DNA from: Bradyrhizobium sp. STM 3843
Lineage (GTDB): Bacteria; Pseudomonadota; Alphaproteobacteria; Rhizobiales; Xanthobacteraceae
Direction of reading: 5' to 3'
DNA: 64,000 nt
Assembly: GCF_000239815.1 (NCBI RefSeq)
Contig: NZ_CAFK01000024.1
Coordinates: 61,038 to 125,037 of the forward strand
The position numbers were made by a program, and so were the translations under genes. Shown here piece by piece: positions 17,175 through 27,033 of this stretch. Position 1 is the stretch's first letter. Each line of letters opens with the position of its first letter. The notes beneath the pieces were generated by a model that made no database searches, had not been told where the DNA came from, and worked only from the letters and a program-made list of their open reading frames with translations.

Positions 17175-18452
17175 TCAATCCACGAACCTGATACCGCGCG
17201 CCTCGCGCCCCAGTGCCGTGAGCACCGCAATCACGATCGCGACCACCGCAGCCACGCCGGCGAGTGCGAACGCATAGTTGCCGCCGTAATGCGCCGCGAT
17301 GCCGGCCTGCAGCGGCGCGTTCACCGAGGCGATGAGATTGCCGAGCTGGTAGACGAAGCCGGGGAAGGTGCCGCGGGCGTCGGATGGCGACAGCTCGTTC
17401 AGATGCACCGGGATCACGCCCCAGGCGCCCTGCACCATGAACTGCATCAGGAAGGCGCCGGTCGCGAGCAGTGCGATGCTGCCGCCATAGGCCCAGAGCG
17501 GAATGACGGGCAGCGACAGGATGGCCGCGATGACGATGCAGCGGCGCCGGCCATACCGTTCGGACAGCGCGCCGAACAGCAATCCGCCGCAGATGGCGCC
17601 GAGATTATAGATGATCGCGACCAGGCTGACCTCATGCGCCGAAAGCTTGTGCTGCAGCTCCAGGAAGGTCGGATAGATGTCCTGGGTGCCGTGGCTGAAG
17701 AAATTGAACGCGGTCATCAGCACCACGGCATAGAGGCCGAGGCGCCAGTGCTGGCGCAGCAGCTGCAGCACATTCGTGCGTTCTGCGGTACGGCTTCGCT
17801 CGAAAGCAGGGGATTCCGGCACGTTGCGACGGATGTAGAACACGAGCAGCGCCGGAATCACGCCGATCATGAACATGCCGCGCCAGCCGATCACGGCAAA
17901 CAGGAGCCCATAGACGATCGAGGCCAGGAAGTAGCCGGTTGGATAGCCGGACTGCAAAAGGCCGGACACGAAACCCCGTGCGTGCGGCGGGATCGATTCC
18001 ATCGCGAGCGAGGCGCCCACGCCCCATTCGCCGCCCATTGCGATGCCGTAGAGCGCCCGCAGCACGAGCAGCGCGGTCAGGCTTGGCGCGAAGCCGGAGG
18101 CAAATTCGAGGAGCGAATAGAGCAGCACGTTGACCATCAAGGCCGGCCGGCGCCCCCACCGGTCGGCGGCGCGGCCGAACAGCAGCGCTCCGATCGGCCG
18201 CATCGCGAGCGTCAGCAGGATGGCAAAGCTGACGTCAGAGACCTCGGTGTGAAATTCGGCCGCAATGTCCTTGAGCACGAAGACGAGCAGAAAGAAGTCG
18301 AACGCGTCGAGCGTCCAGCCCAGAAAGCTCGCCGTGACGACGTGTTTCTGCTCACGCGTCCAGCCGGCGAACGGCCCTGCGACGTCGGATGCGGGAACGT
18401 GGCCTGCGATCGTCCGCATTCGGCGGCAGTCCTTGTCGTCGTGGCGCGCCAA
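17175..18452 (-). CDS. MFS transporter, sialate/lactate:H+ symporter (SHS)-like
   Basis: 425 aa, 12 predicted helices. The first helix GWTLDAFDFFLLVFVLKDIAAEF is diagnostic for the SHS subgroup, which includes Jen1-type lactate/pyruvate and sialate carriers. AMRPIGALLFGRAADRWGRRPAL is the MFS loop 2-3 motif, and GIAMGGEWGVGASLAMESIPP marks helix 4-5. Substrate likely a monocarboxylate or aromatic acid, not decidable here. The start is either ATG 18452 or the internal Met at 18419 (MRTIAGHVPASD). No enzyme gene beside it hints at the pathway. Confidence 0.85.
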   Translation of the reverse strand: MARHDDKDCRRMRTIAGHVPASDVAGPFAGWTREQKHVVTASFLGWTLDAFDFFLLVFVLKDIAAEFHTEVSDVSFAILLTLAMRPIGALLFGRAADRWGRRPALMVNVLLYSLLEFASGFAPSLTALLVLRALYGIAMGGEWGVGASLAMESIPPHARGFVSGLLQSGYPTGYFLASIVYGLLFAVIGWRGMFMIGVIPALLVFYIRRNVPESPAFERSRTAERTNVLQLLRQHWRLGLYAVVLMTAFNFFSHGTQDIYPTFLELQHKLSAHEVSLVAIIYNLGAICGGLLFGALSERYGRRRCIVIAAILSLPVIPLWAYGGSIALLATGAFLMQFMVQGAWGVIPVHLNELSPSDARGTFPGFVYQLGNLIASVNAPLQAGIAAHYGGNYAFALAGVAAVVAIVIAVLTALGREARGIRFVD

Positions 18453-18544
18453 CCATTCATTTTGCGGCGTTGCAGCGGCCAGGGCCGCGCGCCAGGCGCC
18501 ACCATCATGGGCGCGCGCCTGACGCTTGCGCCGTCATTTGGCAT

Positions 18545-18955
18545 TCAAGGCTGCGTCGCACGCAGCTCGATCGTGATCGGTGCGGCGGTCCGCTTGGTCG
18601 CCGGCTCGGCCGGCAGCTGCAGCACGCGGGCGCGCTGGCCAGTGGCGAGGTCGGTGAGCTTGACGATCCGGCCGTTGGCGAATTCCAGCGCGTCGTGATG
18701 TTCGGTCGGCTTGTTGGTGTCGACCTTGCGGAAACGGGCCAGCTGCGCGCCGACCTTGCGGCGGAAGAACAGGCCCTTGATGCGAACGTCGTCCTCGAAG
18801 GCGAGCTCGGTACCCGGACGCAGGCACACCGCGGTCAAAGGATCTTCTTTGCTGCAGAAGCCGCGGGTCTCGGTGCCTGGGAAGCGGCAGGAGACCAGCA
18901 CGTCCGAAAGTTCGGCATCGCGGGACGAAACGGTATGCAAGCTGTAGTCACACAT
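18545..18955 (-). CDS. Conserved soluble protein, unknown function
   Basis: 136 aa starting MCDYSLHTVSSRDAELSD, with AGGAG about 9 bases upstream. Sequence highlights are ETRGFCSKEDPLTAVCLRPGTELAF, a beta-rich centre, and KPTEHHDALEFANGRIVKLTDL near the middle. Three or four cysteines (Cys2, VSCRF, GFCSK, AVCLR) could bind metal or form disulfides. No signal peptide. The pattern MCDYSLH is one I associate with hypothetical proteins in Rhizobiales; no function known. Confidence 0.65.
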   Translation of the reverse strand: MCDYSLHTVSSRDAELSDVLVSCRFPGTETRGFCSKEDPLTAVCLRPGTELAFEDDVRIKGLFFRRKVGAQLARFRKVDTNKPTEHHDALEFANGRIVKLTDLATGQRARVLQLPAEPATKRTAAPITIELRATQP

Positions 18956-19090
18956 GGGGAGAAGCTCCTGATGCCCACCAGCACTAAGCCGCAACGGCAG
19001 ACATTGAGAGTTGTTCCATGCTAGAGTGATGCTTTCAGGCGGGCCACCACTCCCGCCGCCGGTGGCGGCGGAAGCGGTATGAATGTGCCC

Positions 19091-19747
19091 TCAGGTCAGG
19101 TGCGCCGCTTCCTCGGCTTCGACCTCGTCATCGGCCGCGCCCCAGTGCGAGGCGTCCTTGATGGTCGGATCGATCAGTTCGCCGCGGGCGAGCGCCAGAG
19201 GTGACTTCCAATAGAGCGCGATGTTGTGGAACGGGTCGCTCAGCACCTTGAGCGCCCAGATCACCCCGGTCGGGACGTCCTTGATTGCGAATAGCTGGAT
19301 CACCCGGAACAGGCCACCGCCGATCCCGACCGCGAGCCAGAGCAGTCCGACATGACGGACGAAGTCCATCCGGCTGGTGGGCTCGGCGAACAGGCCGAAC
19401 AGGGTCGGGAAGAAGAACAGCATGACCGGGACCATGCCCCACACCAGCAGCAGCACGATCTTGCGCTTCTGGTTGTAACCGACCTTGACGGATTCCTTGT
19501 ACTCGTTGGTCACGTCGTTGACCGCGTCGTAGCCGTTCGGCTCGAAGAAGAAATGACCGGTCTGTCGGGTCAACATCGCGAGCCATCCGATCAGGCCGGC
19601 CAGCGCCGGGTCCTTGAACAGGAGCGCGTAGGTGACCAGGAAGATCACGGCGCTGATCAGGTGCAGCGTCTGATTGATCCGGCTCTGATGATAGTAGCGA
19701 TAGTCGTCGAAGCGTTGCGTCTGCAGGGTCTTGTTGAAGCTCGCCAT
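19091..19747 (-). CDS. Polytopic membrane protein, distantly DUF962/Mpo1-like
   Basis: 218 aa with about five to six helices. The N-terminal part YYHQSRINQTLHLISAVIFLVTY followed by GWLAMLTRQTGHFFFEPNGYD places His and Asn residues in a pattern reminiscent of the DUF962/Mpo1-like family (iron-dependent fatty-acid alpha-dioxygenases), but the match is partial, and the usual H-x-x-E-G-x-P is here GHFFFEPNG. The remainder has helices around VLLLVWGMVPVMLFFFPTLFGLF. Encoded alone. Its upstream region contains several inverted repeats (19809-19829, 19858-19871) and a FixK/FNR-type box. Family call tentative. Confidence 0.6.
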   Translation of the reverse strand: MASFNKTLQTQRFDDYRYYHQSRINQTLHLISAVIFLVTYALLFKDPALAGLIGWLAMLTRQTGHFFFEPNGYDAVNDVTNEYKESVKVGYNQKRKIVLLLVWGMVPVMLFFFPTLFGLFAEPTSRMDFVRHVGLLWLAVGIGGGLFRVIQLFAIKDVPTGVIWALKVLSDPFHNIALYWKSPLALARGELIDPTIKDASHWGAADDEVEAEEAAHLT

Positions 19748-19808
19748 GCGAATCCCCGTGCCGTTGTGAAGTGCGGCGCGAGGCGTAAGCCGGTTCGGTG
19801 AAGCTTGC

Positions 19809-19829
19809 GTGACATTATGATGTTGTCAC
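19809..19829. promoter_or_regulatory. Inverted repeat GTGACA-N9-TGTCAC
   Basis: Perfect 6-bp arms (19809-19814 and 19824-19829) around 9 bases, 62 bases upstream of the start of the membrane protein at 19747. Arms and spacing suit a dimeric regulator with major-groove contacts about two turns apart. Confidence 0.4.
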
Positions 19830-19857
19830 AATGAAACCGGCAGTGCGAAAGTTATTT

Positions 19858-19871
19858 GTTGCATATGCAAC
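19858..19871. promoter_or_regulatory. Perfect 14-bp palindrome, MarR-operator-like
   Basis: GTTGCATATGCAAC is a perfect palindrome. The TTGCATATGCAA core resembles operators of several MarR-family repressors. It lies 111 bases upstream of the leftward membrane protein gene. No marR gene is in the window. Confidence 0.45.
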
Positions 19872-19937
19872 TAATTAGGCGCGTCGAGCGAGGGGCGGAC
19901 CATCGGACAAGATGCCCAGAGGCGCCAAGGTCAGTCA

Positions 19938-19951
19938 TTGATCCAGATCAA
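19938..19951. promoter_or_regulatory. FNR/FixK-type box
   Basis: TTGATCCAGATCAA matches the FNR consensus TTGAT-N4-ATCAA perfectly and the Bradyrhizobium FixK2 pattern TTG(A/C)-N6-(T/G)CAA. It is 190 bases from the leftward gene and 414 from htpG, unusual distances for direct control of either. Confidence 0.6.
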
Positions 19952-20365
19952 AAACTGCGAAAGCAGGCTGTCGTCTCTCGAAAGAAGGCCTCCACCGCCT
20001 GATCATGGGCGCACGGCGAGTTCCGGCTGGGAAGCCTTGACCGACCGGTTCGGGCCGCGGCTAGTGACGCTTCGGGCGCGCTCCTGCTCGGTGCCGCACT
20101 GGGCTTGGCAAGCCGGGCGACGGCGATGATGCAGTTCCTGCTGACCTATGGTCTTCTGGTCGGCCCGGCGGCAGGGAGGCTTCTGGCATGTCTCCAGAGT
20201 ACCAGGCCTTGTCTGAGAAGCCCGCGGGAGGCGACGGCCGCGGAAGACATCCTTGGCCAGGTTGATTTCCACGCGGTCGTCTCGCCTGAGCGGGTGGGTC
20301 CCGAGGCTTGATCTCGATGGTTGTCGCGCTATATCGACGGCACCTTCCAATCCATGGGCAGACGC

Positions 20366-22240
20366 ATGACGATGACCGACACCGCCGCCGTGTCCCACCG
20401 CTTTCAAGCCGAGGTTTCCGAGCTGCTGCATCTGATGGTGCACTCGGTCTATTCCGAGACCGAGATTTTTCTGCGCGAGCTGATTTCCAACGCCTCCGAC
20501 GCCTGCGACAAGCTGCGCTACGAGGCGATCGCGAAGCCCGAGCTGATCGGCGACGGCGAGGCCCCGAAGATCCGCATCATCCCGAACAAGGCCGCCGACA
20601 CCCTGACCGTCGCCGATACCGGCATCGGCATGGATAAGGAGGAGCTGGTCGAGCATCTCGGCACCATCGCCCGCTCCGGAACCAAGGCCTTCGTCTCGCG
20701 GCTCGCCGAGGCCAAAGACGGCGCCGGGCTGATCGGTCAGTTCGGCGTCGGGTTCTATTCGGCGTTCATGGTTGCAGACCGCATCGTCGTGATCAGCCGT
20801 CGCGCCGGAACCGACGAGGTGTGGACCTGGACGTCGTCGGGCGGCGCCGGCTTCGAGATCGCGCCGGCCTCCGAGGAGGACGCCAAGCGCGTGACCCGCG
20901 GCACCGAGATCGTGCTGCACCTCAAGGATGACGCCAAGAAATATCTCGAGGCCTACGAGATCGAGCGGATCGTCACCGCCTATTCCGACAACATCCAGTT
21001 TCCCATTCTGCTCGTGCCCGAGGAAGGCGAGCCGCGCCAGATCAATTCCGCCAGCGCGCTGTGGCAGCGCTCGAAGTCCGAGCTGACCGCCGAGGACTAC
21101 AAGCAGGCCTACAAGTCGATCGCGAACGCGTTCGACGAGCCGGCGATGACCCTGCATTATCGTGCCGAAGGCCGCTATTCCTATGCCGTTCTGCTGTTCG
21201 CGCCCTCGACCAAGCCGTTCGACCTGTTCGAGCCGGCACGCAAGGGCAAGGTGAAGCTGTATGTGCGGCGCGTCTTCATCACCGACGATGCCGATCTGCT
21301 GCCGGCCTACCTGCGCTTCATCCGCGGCGTGATCGACAGCGAGGATCTGCCGCTCAACATCTCCCGCGAGATGCTGCAGAACAACCCGCAACTGGCGCAA
21401 ATCCGCAAAGCCGTGACCGGCCGCGTCATCAGCGAGCTGGAGCAGCTTGCGGAGAAGGATGCCGACAACTTTGATAAGATCTGGGACGCGTTCGGCGCCG
21501 TCATCAAGGAAGGCCTCTATGAGGACTACGAGCGTCGCGACAAGCTGCTGGCGCTGTCACGCTTCACGACTACCGCGGGCGAGCGGCGGTCGTTGAAGCA
21601 ATACGTCGCCGACTTCAAACCGAACCAGACCGAGATCTATTTCCTGGTCGGCGACAGCGTCGAGCGACTGAAATCCAATCCGCGGCTGGAGGCCGCCAAG
21701 GCGCGTGGCATCGAGGTGCTGCTGTTGACCGACCCCGTCGACGCCTTCTGGACCTCGTCGCGACTCGACTATGACGGCAAGCCGCTGAAGTCGCTGAGCC
21801 AGGGTGACATCGACTTTGACCTGATTCCGCTCACGGAGGAGAAGGCCGAGGATGAGTCCAAGCCGGCCGCCGACGAGGCCGAGACCATCGCGCTGATCAA
21901 GGCGAGCCTCGGCGAGCGCGTCACTGACGTGAAGGTCTCGACCCGGCTGACCACGAGCGCCTCCTGCCTCGTCGCCGGCAGTCATGGTCCGGATCGCGAG
22001 CTGGAGCGCATCCTGTCGCAGCAGGCGCGCGGCGCGCGGTCGAAGCCGATCCTCGAGATCAATCTGCGGCACCCGCTGGTGGTGGCGATCGCCAAGGCCG
22101 CTGCCGACAAGGCCAAGGTCGACGACATGGCGTTCCTGCTGCTGGAGCAGGCTCAGATTCTCGATGGCGAACTGCCGGAGGATCCAGCCGCCTTCACGGC
22201 GAGGCTCAACCGGCTCGTGCTCTACGGCGTTGCGGGCTAA
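20366..22240 (+). CDS. htpG: Hsp90-family chaperone HtpG
   Basis: 624 aa, the usual HtpG length. The N-terminal ATP-binding domain shows [35 protein letters not shown] and [14 protein letters not shown]; the middle domain carries [32 protein letters not shown] sequence with the catalytic-loop Arg region SREMLQ; the C-terminal dimerisation domain follows. A cytosolic ATP-driven chaperone for client folding under stress. I take ATG 20366 ([13 protein letters not shown]); upstream codons to 20321 are open but not conserved-looking. Its last four bases overlap the end of the convergent Bug-type gene. Confidence 0.95.
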   Translation: MTMTDTAAVSHRFQAEVSELLHLMVHSVYSETEIFLRELISNASDACDKLRYEAIAKPELIGDGEAPKIRIIPNKAADTLTVADTGIGMDKEELVEHLGTIARSGTKAFVSRLAEAKDGAGLIGQFGVGFYSAFMVADRIVVISRRAGTDEVWTWTSSGGAGFEIAPASEEDAKRVTRGTEIVLHLKDDAKKYLEAYEIERIVTAYSDNIQFPILLVPEEGEPRQINSASALWQRSKSELTAEDYKQAYKSIANAFDEPAMTLHYRAEGRYSYAVLLFAPSTKPFDLFEPARKGKVKLYVRRVFITDDADLLPAYLRFIRGVIDSEDLPLNISREMLQNNPQLAQIRKAVTGRVISELEQLAEKDADNFDKIWDAFGAVIKEGLYEDYERRDKLLALSRFTTTAGERRSLKQYVADFKPNQTEIYFLVGDSVERLKSNPRLEAAKARGIEVLLLTDPVDAFWTSSRLDYDGKPLKSLSQGDIDFDLIPLTEEKAEDESKPAADEAETIALIKASLGERVTDVKVSTRLTTSASCLVAGSHGPDRELERILSQQARGARSKPILEINLRHPLVVAIAKAAADKAKVDDMAFLLLEQAQILDGELPEDPAAFTARLNRLVLYGVAG

Positions 22241-23286
22241 TCGGTCTTGTGGACGTCCAGCAGCGCGACGATCTTGCGCCAGCGGGCGATTTCGGCCGCG
22301 AACAATGCGTCGTACTCGCTGACATTGCCCGTCAGCGGGATCGCGCCCAGCGCGGCATAGCGTTCCCGGATCGCGGGATCAGACAAGGCGGCATTGATCT
22401 CGCGGTTGAGAAGCTCGACGATGGGGCGGGGCGTGCCACGTGGCACTGCCACCCCATAGAAGCCGGACGTATCGAAGCCGGGTAGGATGTCTGTGATCTG
22501 CGGCAAGTCGGGCAGAGTGTCCGATCGGGTCTGGGTGGTCACTGCAATTGCACGGAGCTTGCCGGCCTTCACCATCTCCAATGCGGACGGGATGTTGTCG
22601 AACGCGGCATGGACGTGGCCTGAGGCGACGTCGACCAAAGCGGGAGTCGAGCCGCGGTAATGGACGATGTTCCATTTGATGCCGGCCTTGCTTCGGAATA
22701 GCTCTGCTGAGAGGTGCTGGACGGTGCCGGGGCCGGCCGTCGTCACGCTGAGCTTGTCTGGATTGGCTTTAGCATAGCCGACGAATTCGCTGAGGTTACG
22801 GACCGGCAGGTCATTGTTGACCAGCAGCAGCAGCGGTGTGCGGGCCATGCCGGCAACCGGCGTGAGATCTTTGGTCACATCGAACGGCAGCGACGGATCG
22901 AACGAGGCCCCGATGACATTGGCGGTCGATGTTGCCAGGATCGTGTAGCCGTCCGGCGCGGCCTCGATCACGCTGCGGGTTGCGACGTTGCCGCCGGCGC
23001 CCGGCCGGTGTTGCAGCGCGAACGGCTGGCCGAGCCGCGCCGTCAGCCGCTCGCAAAGCCCGGTCGACAATTGGTCGGTCGCGCCGCCCGGCGCGAAGGG
23101 GATGACCCAGGTGACCGGTCGAGACGGATAGGATTGCGCCCATGCCGCGACCGTGCGCGCGAGCGGACTCACGGCCAATGCGGACCAGCCTGCAGAGCGC
23201 AGCCAGGCGCGTCTGGTCAGTGTCACATCCTTGACGGCTTCCGTTACCGATCCCGTCACCGATCCCTTGGGCATGCCAGCCTTCAC
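22237..23286 (-). CDS. Bug-family (TctC-like) periplasmic solute-binding protein
   Basis: Up to 349 aa; the first Met (23286) and the Met at 23274 are both possible starts. A signal region with twin arginines ([30 protein letters not shown]) suggests Tat or Sec export. The mature part opens [22 protein letters not shown], the classic Bug start, followed by [21 protein letters not shown] and later [23 protein letters not shown]. Bug proteins bind carboxylates for tripartite tricarboxylate transporters or act as orphan sensors; no TctA/B genes are nearby, so this is an orphan. Tail-to-tail overlap with htpG by 4 bases. Confidence 0.9.
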   Translation of the reverse strand: MKAGMPKGSVTGSVTEAVKDVTLTRRAWLRSAGWSALAVSPLARTVAAWAQSYPSRPVTWVIPFAPGGATDQLSTGLCERLTARLGQPFALQHRPGAGGNVATRSVIEAAPDGYTILATSTANVIGASFDPSLPFDVTKDLTPVAGMARTPLLLLVNNDLPVRNLSEFVGYAKANPDKLSVTTAGPGTVQHLSAELFRSKAGIKWNIVHYRGSTPALVDVASGHVHAAFDNIPSALEMVKAGKLRAIAVTTQTRSDTLPDLPQITDILPGFDTSGFYGVAVPRGTPRPIVELLNREINAALSDPAIRERYAALGAIPLTGNVSEYDALFAAEIARWRKIVALLDVHKTD

Positions 23287-23451
23287 ATTGGCAGGTTTCG
23301 CCGATCTACATCCTACACGCGATTTTCCCTCAACTTCGTAAAAGACCCATATCGGAACATGTGCGGTGGACTCGGTCTGGATTAACCCTGCCGGTTAACG
23401 GCTGCGCAGGCCGGACCGCTTATATGGAGCCGAGACAGGCGGTGGTCGGCA

Positions 23452-25269
23452 ATGAATTCTGGGCTCTTGGATCGGTCGGCAGACCGGCCGCGGCTGGGCG
23501 GAAAGCCCTCGGCGGCGAAGGCCTGGCTCAACGCGATTGAGCTGACCGCGCGGATTGAAGCGCAACCGGCGCGGCTGTTCGCCGACGTCATCGACGATTG
23601 GGCGCTCGCGGCACCGGAGCGGCCGGCGCTGATCTCCGCGTGCGAGAGCTTCAGCTATCGCGAGCTTGCGAGGCGCATTAACCAATATGCACGCTGGGCG
23701 CTCGCTGCCGGCATCGCCCCGGGCGAGACGGTCTGCCTGATGATGCCCAGCCGCCCGGATTATCTGGCGGCGTGGCTCGGCATCAGCCGCATCGGTGGCG
23801 TGGTCGCGTTGATCAATACCAACCTGGTCGGAGCGTCGCTCGCGCATTGCATCGATGTGGCGAGCCCTAAGCATGTGATCGTCGCGGACGCGTTCGCCGC
23901 AGCCTATCAGGAGGCCGCACCGCTGCTCCGGGCCGCGCCAGAGGTCTGGACCCATGGCAGCCGGCAGGATGCGACCGATATCACTGCTGCGCTCGCGCGG
24001 ATCGAGGGCGGCGCGCTGTCTCCGGCCGAGCGGCGCGAGGTCACCATCAACGACCGCGCGCTCTTGATCTACACCTCCGGCACGACCGGCCTGCCGAAGG
24101 CCGCGAGCATCAGCCATCGCCGCATCCTCAATTGGGGCGGCTGGTTCGCCGGGCTGACCGGCGCCACGGCGGACGACCGGCTCTACGATTGCCTGCCGGT
24201 CTATCATTCCGTCGGCGGCATCGTCGCCCCCTGCAGCATGCTGCGCGCCGGGGCCAGTGCCGTGCTGGTCGAGAAGTTCTCGGTGCGAAACTTCTGGCCC
24301 GACATCGTTCGGCACGATTGCACGCTGTTCCAATATATCGGCGAGCTCTGCCGCTATCTGTTGAAGGCAGGGCCGTCGCAGCTCGATCGCGCGCATCGTC
24401 TGCGGCTCGCCTGCGGCAACGGGCTGCGCGGCGATGTCTGGGAGGCGTTTCAGGCACGCTTTGCGATCCCGCAGATCCTCGAATTCTACGCCGCAACCGA
24501 AGGCAATTTCTCGCTCTACAATGTCGAGGGCAAAGCGGGATCGATCGGCCGCGTGCCATCACTGCTTGCGCATCGTTTCCCGGCTGCGATCGTCCGGATC
24601 GATCAAGAGGCAGGCGGCGTCATGCGCGGCGCGGACGGGCATTGCGTGGCTTGTGCGCGCGGCGAAGTCGGCGAGGCGATCGGGCGCATCGGCACCGCCG
24701 ATTCCGGCGGCGGCCGTTTCGAAGGCTATACCGACGCAGGCGAGACCGAGAACAAGATCCTGCGCGACGTCTTTGCGCGCGGCGACGCCTGGTTTCGCAC
24801 CGGCGACCTGATGCGGCAGGACGAGCAGGGCTTCTTCTATTTCGTCGACCGCGTCGGCGATACGTTCCGCTGGAAGGGTGAGAATGTCGCGACCGGCGAA
24901 GTCAATGCCGCGATCCTGCAATGTCCCGGCGTCGTCGAAGCCGCCACCTATGGCGTGGCCGTGCCGGGCGCGGATGGCCGTGCCGGAATGGCCGCGCTGG
25001 TGATCGATCAGCGTTTCGATCTCGCGGTCTTCGCGATCGAGCTGGCGCGCCGCCTGCCGGCCTATGCGCAGCCGGTCGCCTTGCGCATCGCGGCCTCGCT
25101 CGATGCGACCGAAACCTTCAAGCAGAAGAAGCAGCAATTGATGCAGGACGGGTTCGATCCCGGGACGTTGCGCGATCCGCTGTTTGTCAGGGACGCTGCG
25201 ACGGGAATCTACCATCCGCTCGACGCGGCCACCTATGCGCGGATCGCTTCCGGCGCGATCCGTCTGTAG
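23452..25269 (+). CDS. Long-chain fatty acid-CoA ligase, FATP/FadD6-like
   Basis: 605 aa. The AMP-binding signature LLIYTSGTTGLPKAA lies near residue 204; the FATP/VLACS-type second motif is YAATEGNFSLYN, followed by GSIGRVP, and TGDLMRQDEQGFFYFVDRVGDTFRWKGE-type sequence marks the hinge. The C-terminal EPLFV-like block (RDPLFVRDAATGIYHPLD) is typical of the FATP branch, which activates long and very long acyl chains. It probably supplies acyl-CoA or acyl-AMP to the small cluster downstream (acyl carrier protein 134 bases later). Divergent from the Bug-type gene with a 165-base gap. Confidence 0.85.
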   Translation: MNSGLLDRSADRPRLGGKPSAAKAWLNAIELTARIEAQPARLFADVIDDWALAAPERPALISACESFSYRELARRINQYARWALAAGIAPGETVCLMMPSRPDYLAAWLGISRIGGVVALINTNLVGASLAHCIDVASPKHVIVADAFAAAYQEAAPLLRAAPEVWTHGSRQDATDITAALARIEGGALSPAERREVTINDRALLIYTSGTTGLPKAASISHRRILNWGGWFAGLTGATADDRLYDCLPVYHSVGGIVAPCSMLRAGASAVLVEKFSVRNFWPDIVRHDCTLFQYIGELCRYLLKAGPSQLDRAHRLRLACGNGLRGDVWEAFQARFAIPQILEFYAATEGNFSLYNVEGKAGSIGRVPSLLAHRFPAAIVRIDQEAGGVMRGADGHCVACARGEVGEAIGRIGTADSGGGRFEGYTDAGETENKILRDVFARGDAWFRTGDLMRQDEQGFFYFVDRVGDTFRWKGENVATGEVNAAILQCPGVVEAATYGVAVPGADGRAGMAALVIDQRFDLAVFAIELARRLPAYAQPVALRIAASLDATETFKQKKQQLMQDGFDPGTLRDPLFVRDAATGIYHPLDAATYARIASGAIRL

Positions 25270-25403
25270 GCGAGCGGGATTTTACTCATACTGACCGCAA
25301 TGCATTTACCAATGCGAGGAAAGATCGCGTCGAGCTCCGCCTTCCTTCACTTTTTCGTTTTATCATCCGCTTCAGCAAATTTAGCGAAAAGGCGGGTTCG
25401 TTC

Positions 25404-25649
25404 ATGTCGGCACGGTTAAGGATCATCGCGGCGATGAAGCAGATTGCCGAGGAGCAGAAGGTCAAGCTGCCGCCGCTCGCCGATGATCTGACGCTCAACG
25501 AAACCGGCTTCGATTCGCTCGCCTTCGCGATCCTGGTGGCGCGCCTGGAGGACGATCTCGGCGTGGACCCGTTCACGCTCGCCGAAGATGCGGTGTTCCC
25601 GCACACCGTGGGCGATTTCATCAGGGCCTATGAGAATGTCCCCGCGTGA
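25404..25649 (+). CDS. Acyl carrier protein
   Basis: 81 aa. Four-helix ACP pattern with the phosphopantetheine attachment Ser38 in NETGFDSLAFAILVARLED. An acidic helix II-III (LEDDLGVDPF) follows as in typical carriers. It is clearly not the housekeeping AcpP (no canonical DSLD/ELVM motif), so it is a specialised carrier. Its 3' end overlaps the start of the next AMP-ligase by 14 bases, so both are on one mRNA. A 134-base, AT-richer gap from the FATP-type gene may contain a separate promoter. Confidence 0.85.
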   Translation: MSARLRIIAAMKQIAEEQKVKLPPLADDLTLNETGFDSLAFAILVARLEDDLGVDPFTLAEDAVFPHTVGDFIRAYENVPA

Positions 25650-27033
25650 GGTCTTCGCGCTCCGCGACCATCTCGGTCCCGAACTGACGGGGCGCACGAT
25701 CTCCGATCCGCGGCATCTGTTGCGGCTTTCCGATCTCACCGTTCAGAGTTGCCTTGCCGGCCGAAGCAATGAGCTCGATGGGCGCGCGGTGCTGCTCGCC
25801 ACCTCCGGCCAGCTGCTCGCAGGCCTTGCGATGATCGAGATCGATGGGGTCGCACGGCGCATGCTGCTGTGTCCGCCCGACCTCAAGCCGGAATACCTCG
25901 CGAGTGTCATCTCCGATGCCGAGATCGATACTGTCGTGACCGACCAGCCGGAGCGCTTTGCGGATTGCGGCGTCGACCGCGTGCTTGCAGTCGGGCTGCC
26001 GCGAGAGGTGGAGTGCCGCGGGCAAACGACGCGTGCGACCGAATGGCTGATGCTGACCTCGGGCACGTCGGGCGTGCCGAAGATTGTCCGCCACACCCTC
26101 GAAGGCCTGTGCGGGGCGATCATCGGCGACAGACCGGCGCCGGGTGCGTCGCCGGTCTGGGCCACGTTCTACGATATCCGCCGCTATGGCGGCCTGCAGA
26201 TCTTCCTGCGCGCGATCGTCGGCGGCGGCTCCATGGTGCTGTCCGATCCGGACGAGATGCTCGCCGATCATGTTGCGCGGTTGAAGGCGCGCGGCGTCAC
26301 CCATATGTCCGGCACGCCGTCGCATTGGCGCAAGCTGCTGATGAGCGGCGCGGCCAGCGGCTTTGCGCCGCGTTATGTGCGGCTGTCCGGCGAGATCGCC
26401 GACCAGGCCGTGCTCGACGGCCTGGCGCTGGCGTTTCCAAACGCCTCGATCGGCCATGCCTATGCCTCGACCGAAGCCGGCGTCGGCTTCGCCGTCAACG
26501 ACGGCCGCGAAGGTTTTCCGGCTGGTCTTCTCGGTGCAGGGGAAGGTCCAGGGCGCGATGGGGTCGACATGAAGGTGGTCGACGGCTCGTTGCGCATCCG
26601 CTCCAAGCGCGCCGCGCAGGCCTATGTCGGCCGCAATGCCGCCGCTCTCACCGACGCGGATGGCTTCGTCGATACCGGCGACATGGTCGAGCTGCGCGGC
26701 GACCGCTACTACTTCGTCGGCCGCCGCAACGGCATTATCAATGTCGGCGGCCTCAAGGTTCATCCCGAGGAGATCGAGGCGGTCATCAACCGCCATCCGG
26801 AGGTGCGGATGGCGCGAGCCAAATCGCGCAAGAGCCCGATCACCGGCGGCATCGTCGTCGCCGACGTGGTTCTGACCGAAGGCTGCGACGACAGCCACGC
26901 GGCTGGCCTTCGCGATGAGATCGTGGCCGCGTGCCGGGCCAGCCTGGCGCCGCACAAGGTGCCGGCGATGATCCGCTTCGTGCCGGCGCTCGATGTGACC
27001 GCGGCCGGCAAGCTGGCGCGTACCGATGCGTAA
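25636..27033 (+). CDS. AMP-dependent synthetase/ligase, probably ACP-loading
   Basis: About 465 aa from ATG 25636 (MSPREVFALRDHLG); ATG 25630 is also in frame. The adenylation core is present: LMLTSGTSGVPKIVRH near residue 138, YASTEAGVGFAVND near 275, and DTGDMVELRGDRYYFVGRRNGIINVGG-type hinge sequence. It is shorter than usual acyl-CoA ligases, with a reduced N-terminal part. Overlap with the carrier protein gene upstream (14 bases) and the SDR gene downstream (8 bases) argues that it charges this carrier. The acid it activates is unknown. Confidence 0.8.
   Translation: MSPREVFALRDHLGPELTGRTISDPRHLLRLSDLTVQSCLAGRSNELDGRAVLLATSGQLLAGLAMIEIDGVARRMLLCPPDLKPEYLASVISDAEIDTVVTDQPERFADCGVDRVLAVGLPREVECRGQTTRATEWLMLTSGTSGVPKIVRHTLEGLCGAIIGDRPAPGASPVWATFYDIRRYGGLQIFLRAIVGGGSMVLSDPDEMLADHVARLKARGVTHMSGTPSHWRKLLMSGAASGFAPRYVRLSGEIADQAVLDGLALAFPNASIGHAYASTEAGVGFAVNDGREGFPAGLLGAGEGPGRDGVDMKVVDGSLRIRSKRAAQAYVGRNAAALTDADGFVDTGDMVELRGDRYYFVGRRNGIINVGGLKVHPEEIEAVINRHPEVRMARAKSRKSPITGGIVVADVVLTEGCDDSHAAGLRDEIVAACRASLAPHKVPAMIRFVPALDVTAAGKLARTDA

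Larger units (their letters stand above)
19748..20365. other. Long divergent control region
   Basis: About 620 bases between a leftward membrane gene and rightward htpG. It contains GTGACA-N9-TGTCAC, a 14-bp perfect palindrome and a perfect FNR/FixK box. Open frames here are Arg-rich and unconvincing. The number of operator-like signals, and the distance of the FNR box from both flanking genes, leave room for an unannotated small RNA. Confidence 0.5.

Noticed and set aside
16854..18698. 614-codon plus-strand open frame opposite the MFS and MAPEG genes
   Set aside because: Runs across two well-supported minus-strand genes, with Arg/His/Gln-rich translation.
20003..21400. 465-codon minus-strand frame opposite htpG
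   Set aside because: Shadow of the htpG reading frame; no ribosome-binding site or domain.
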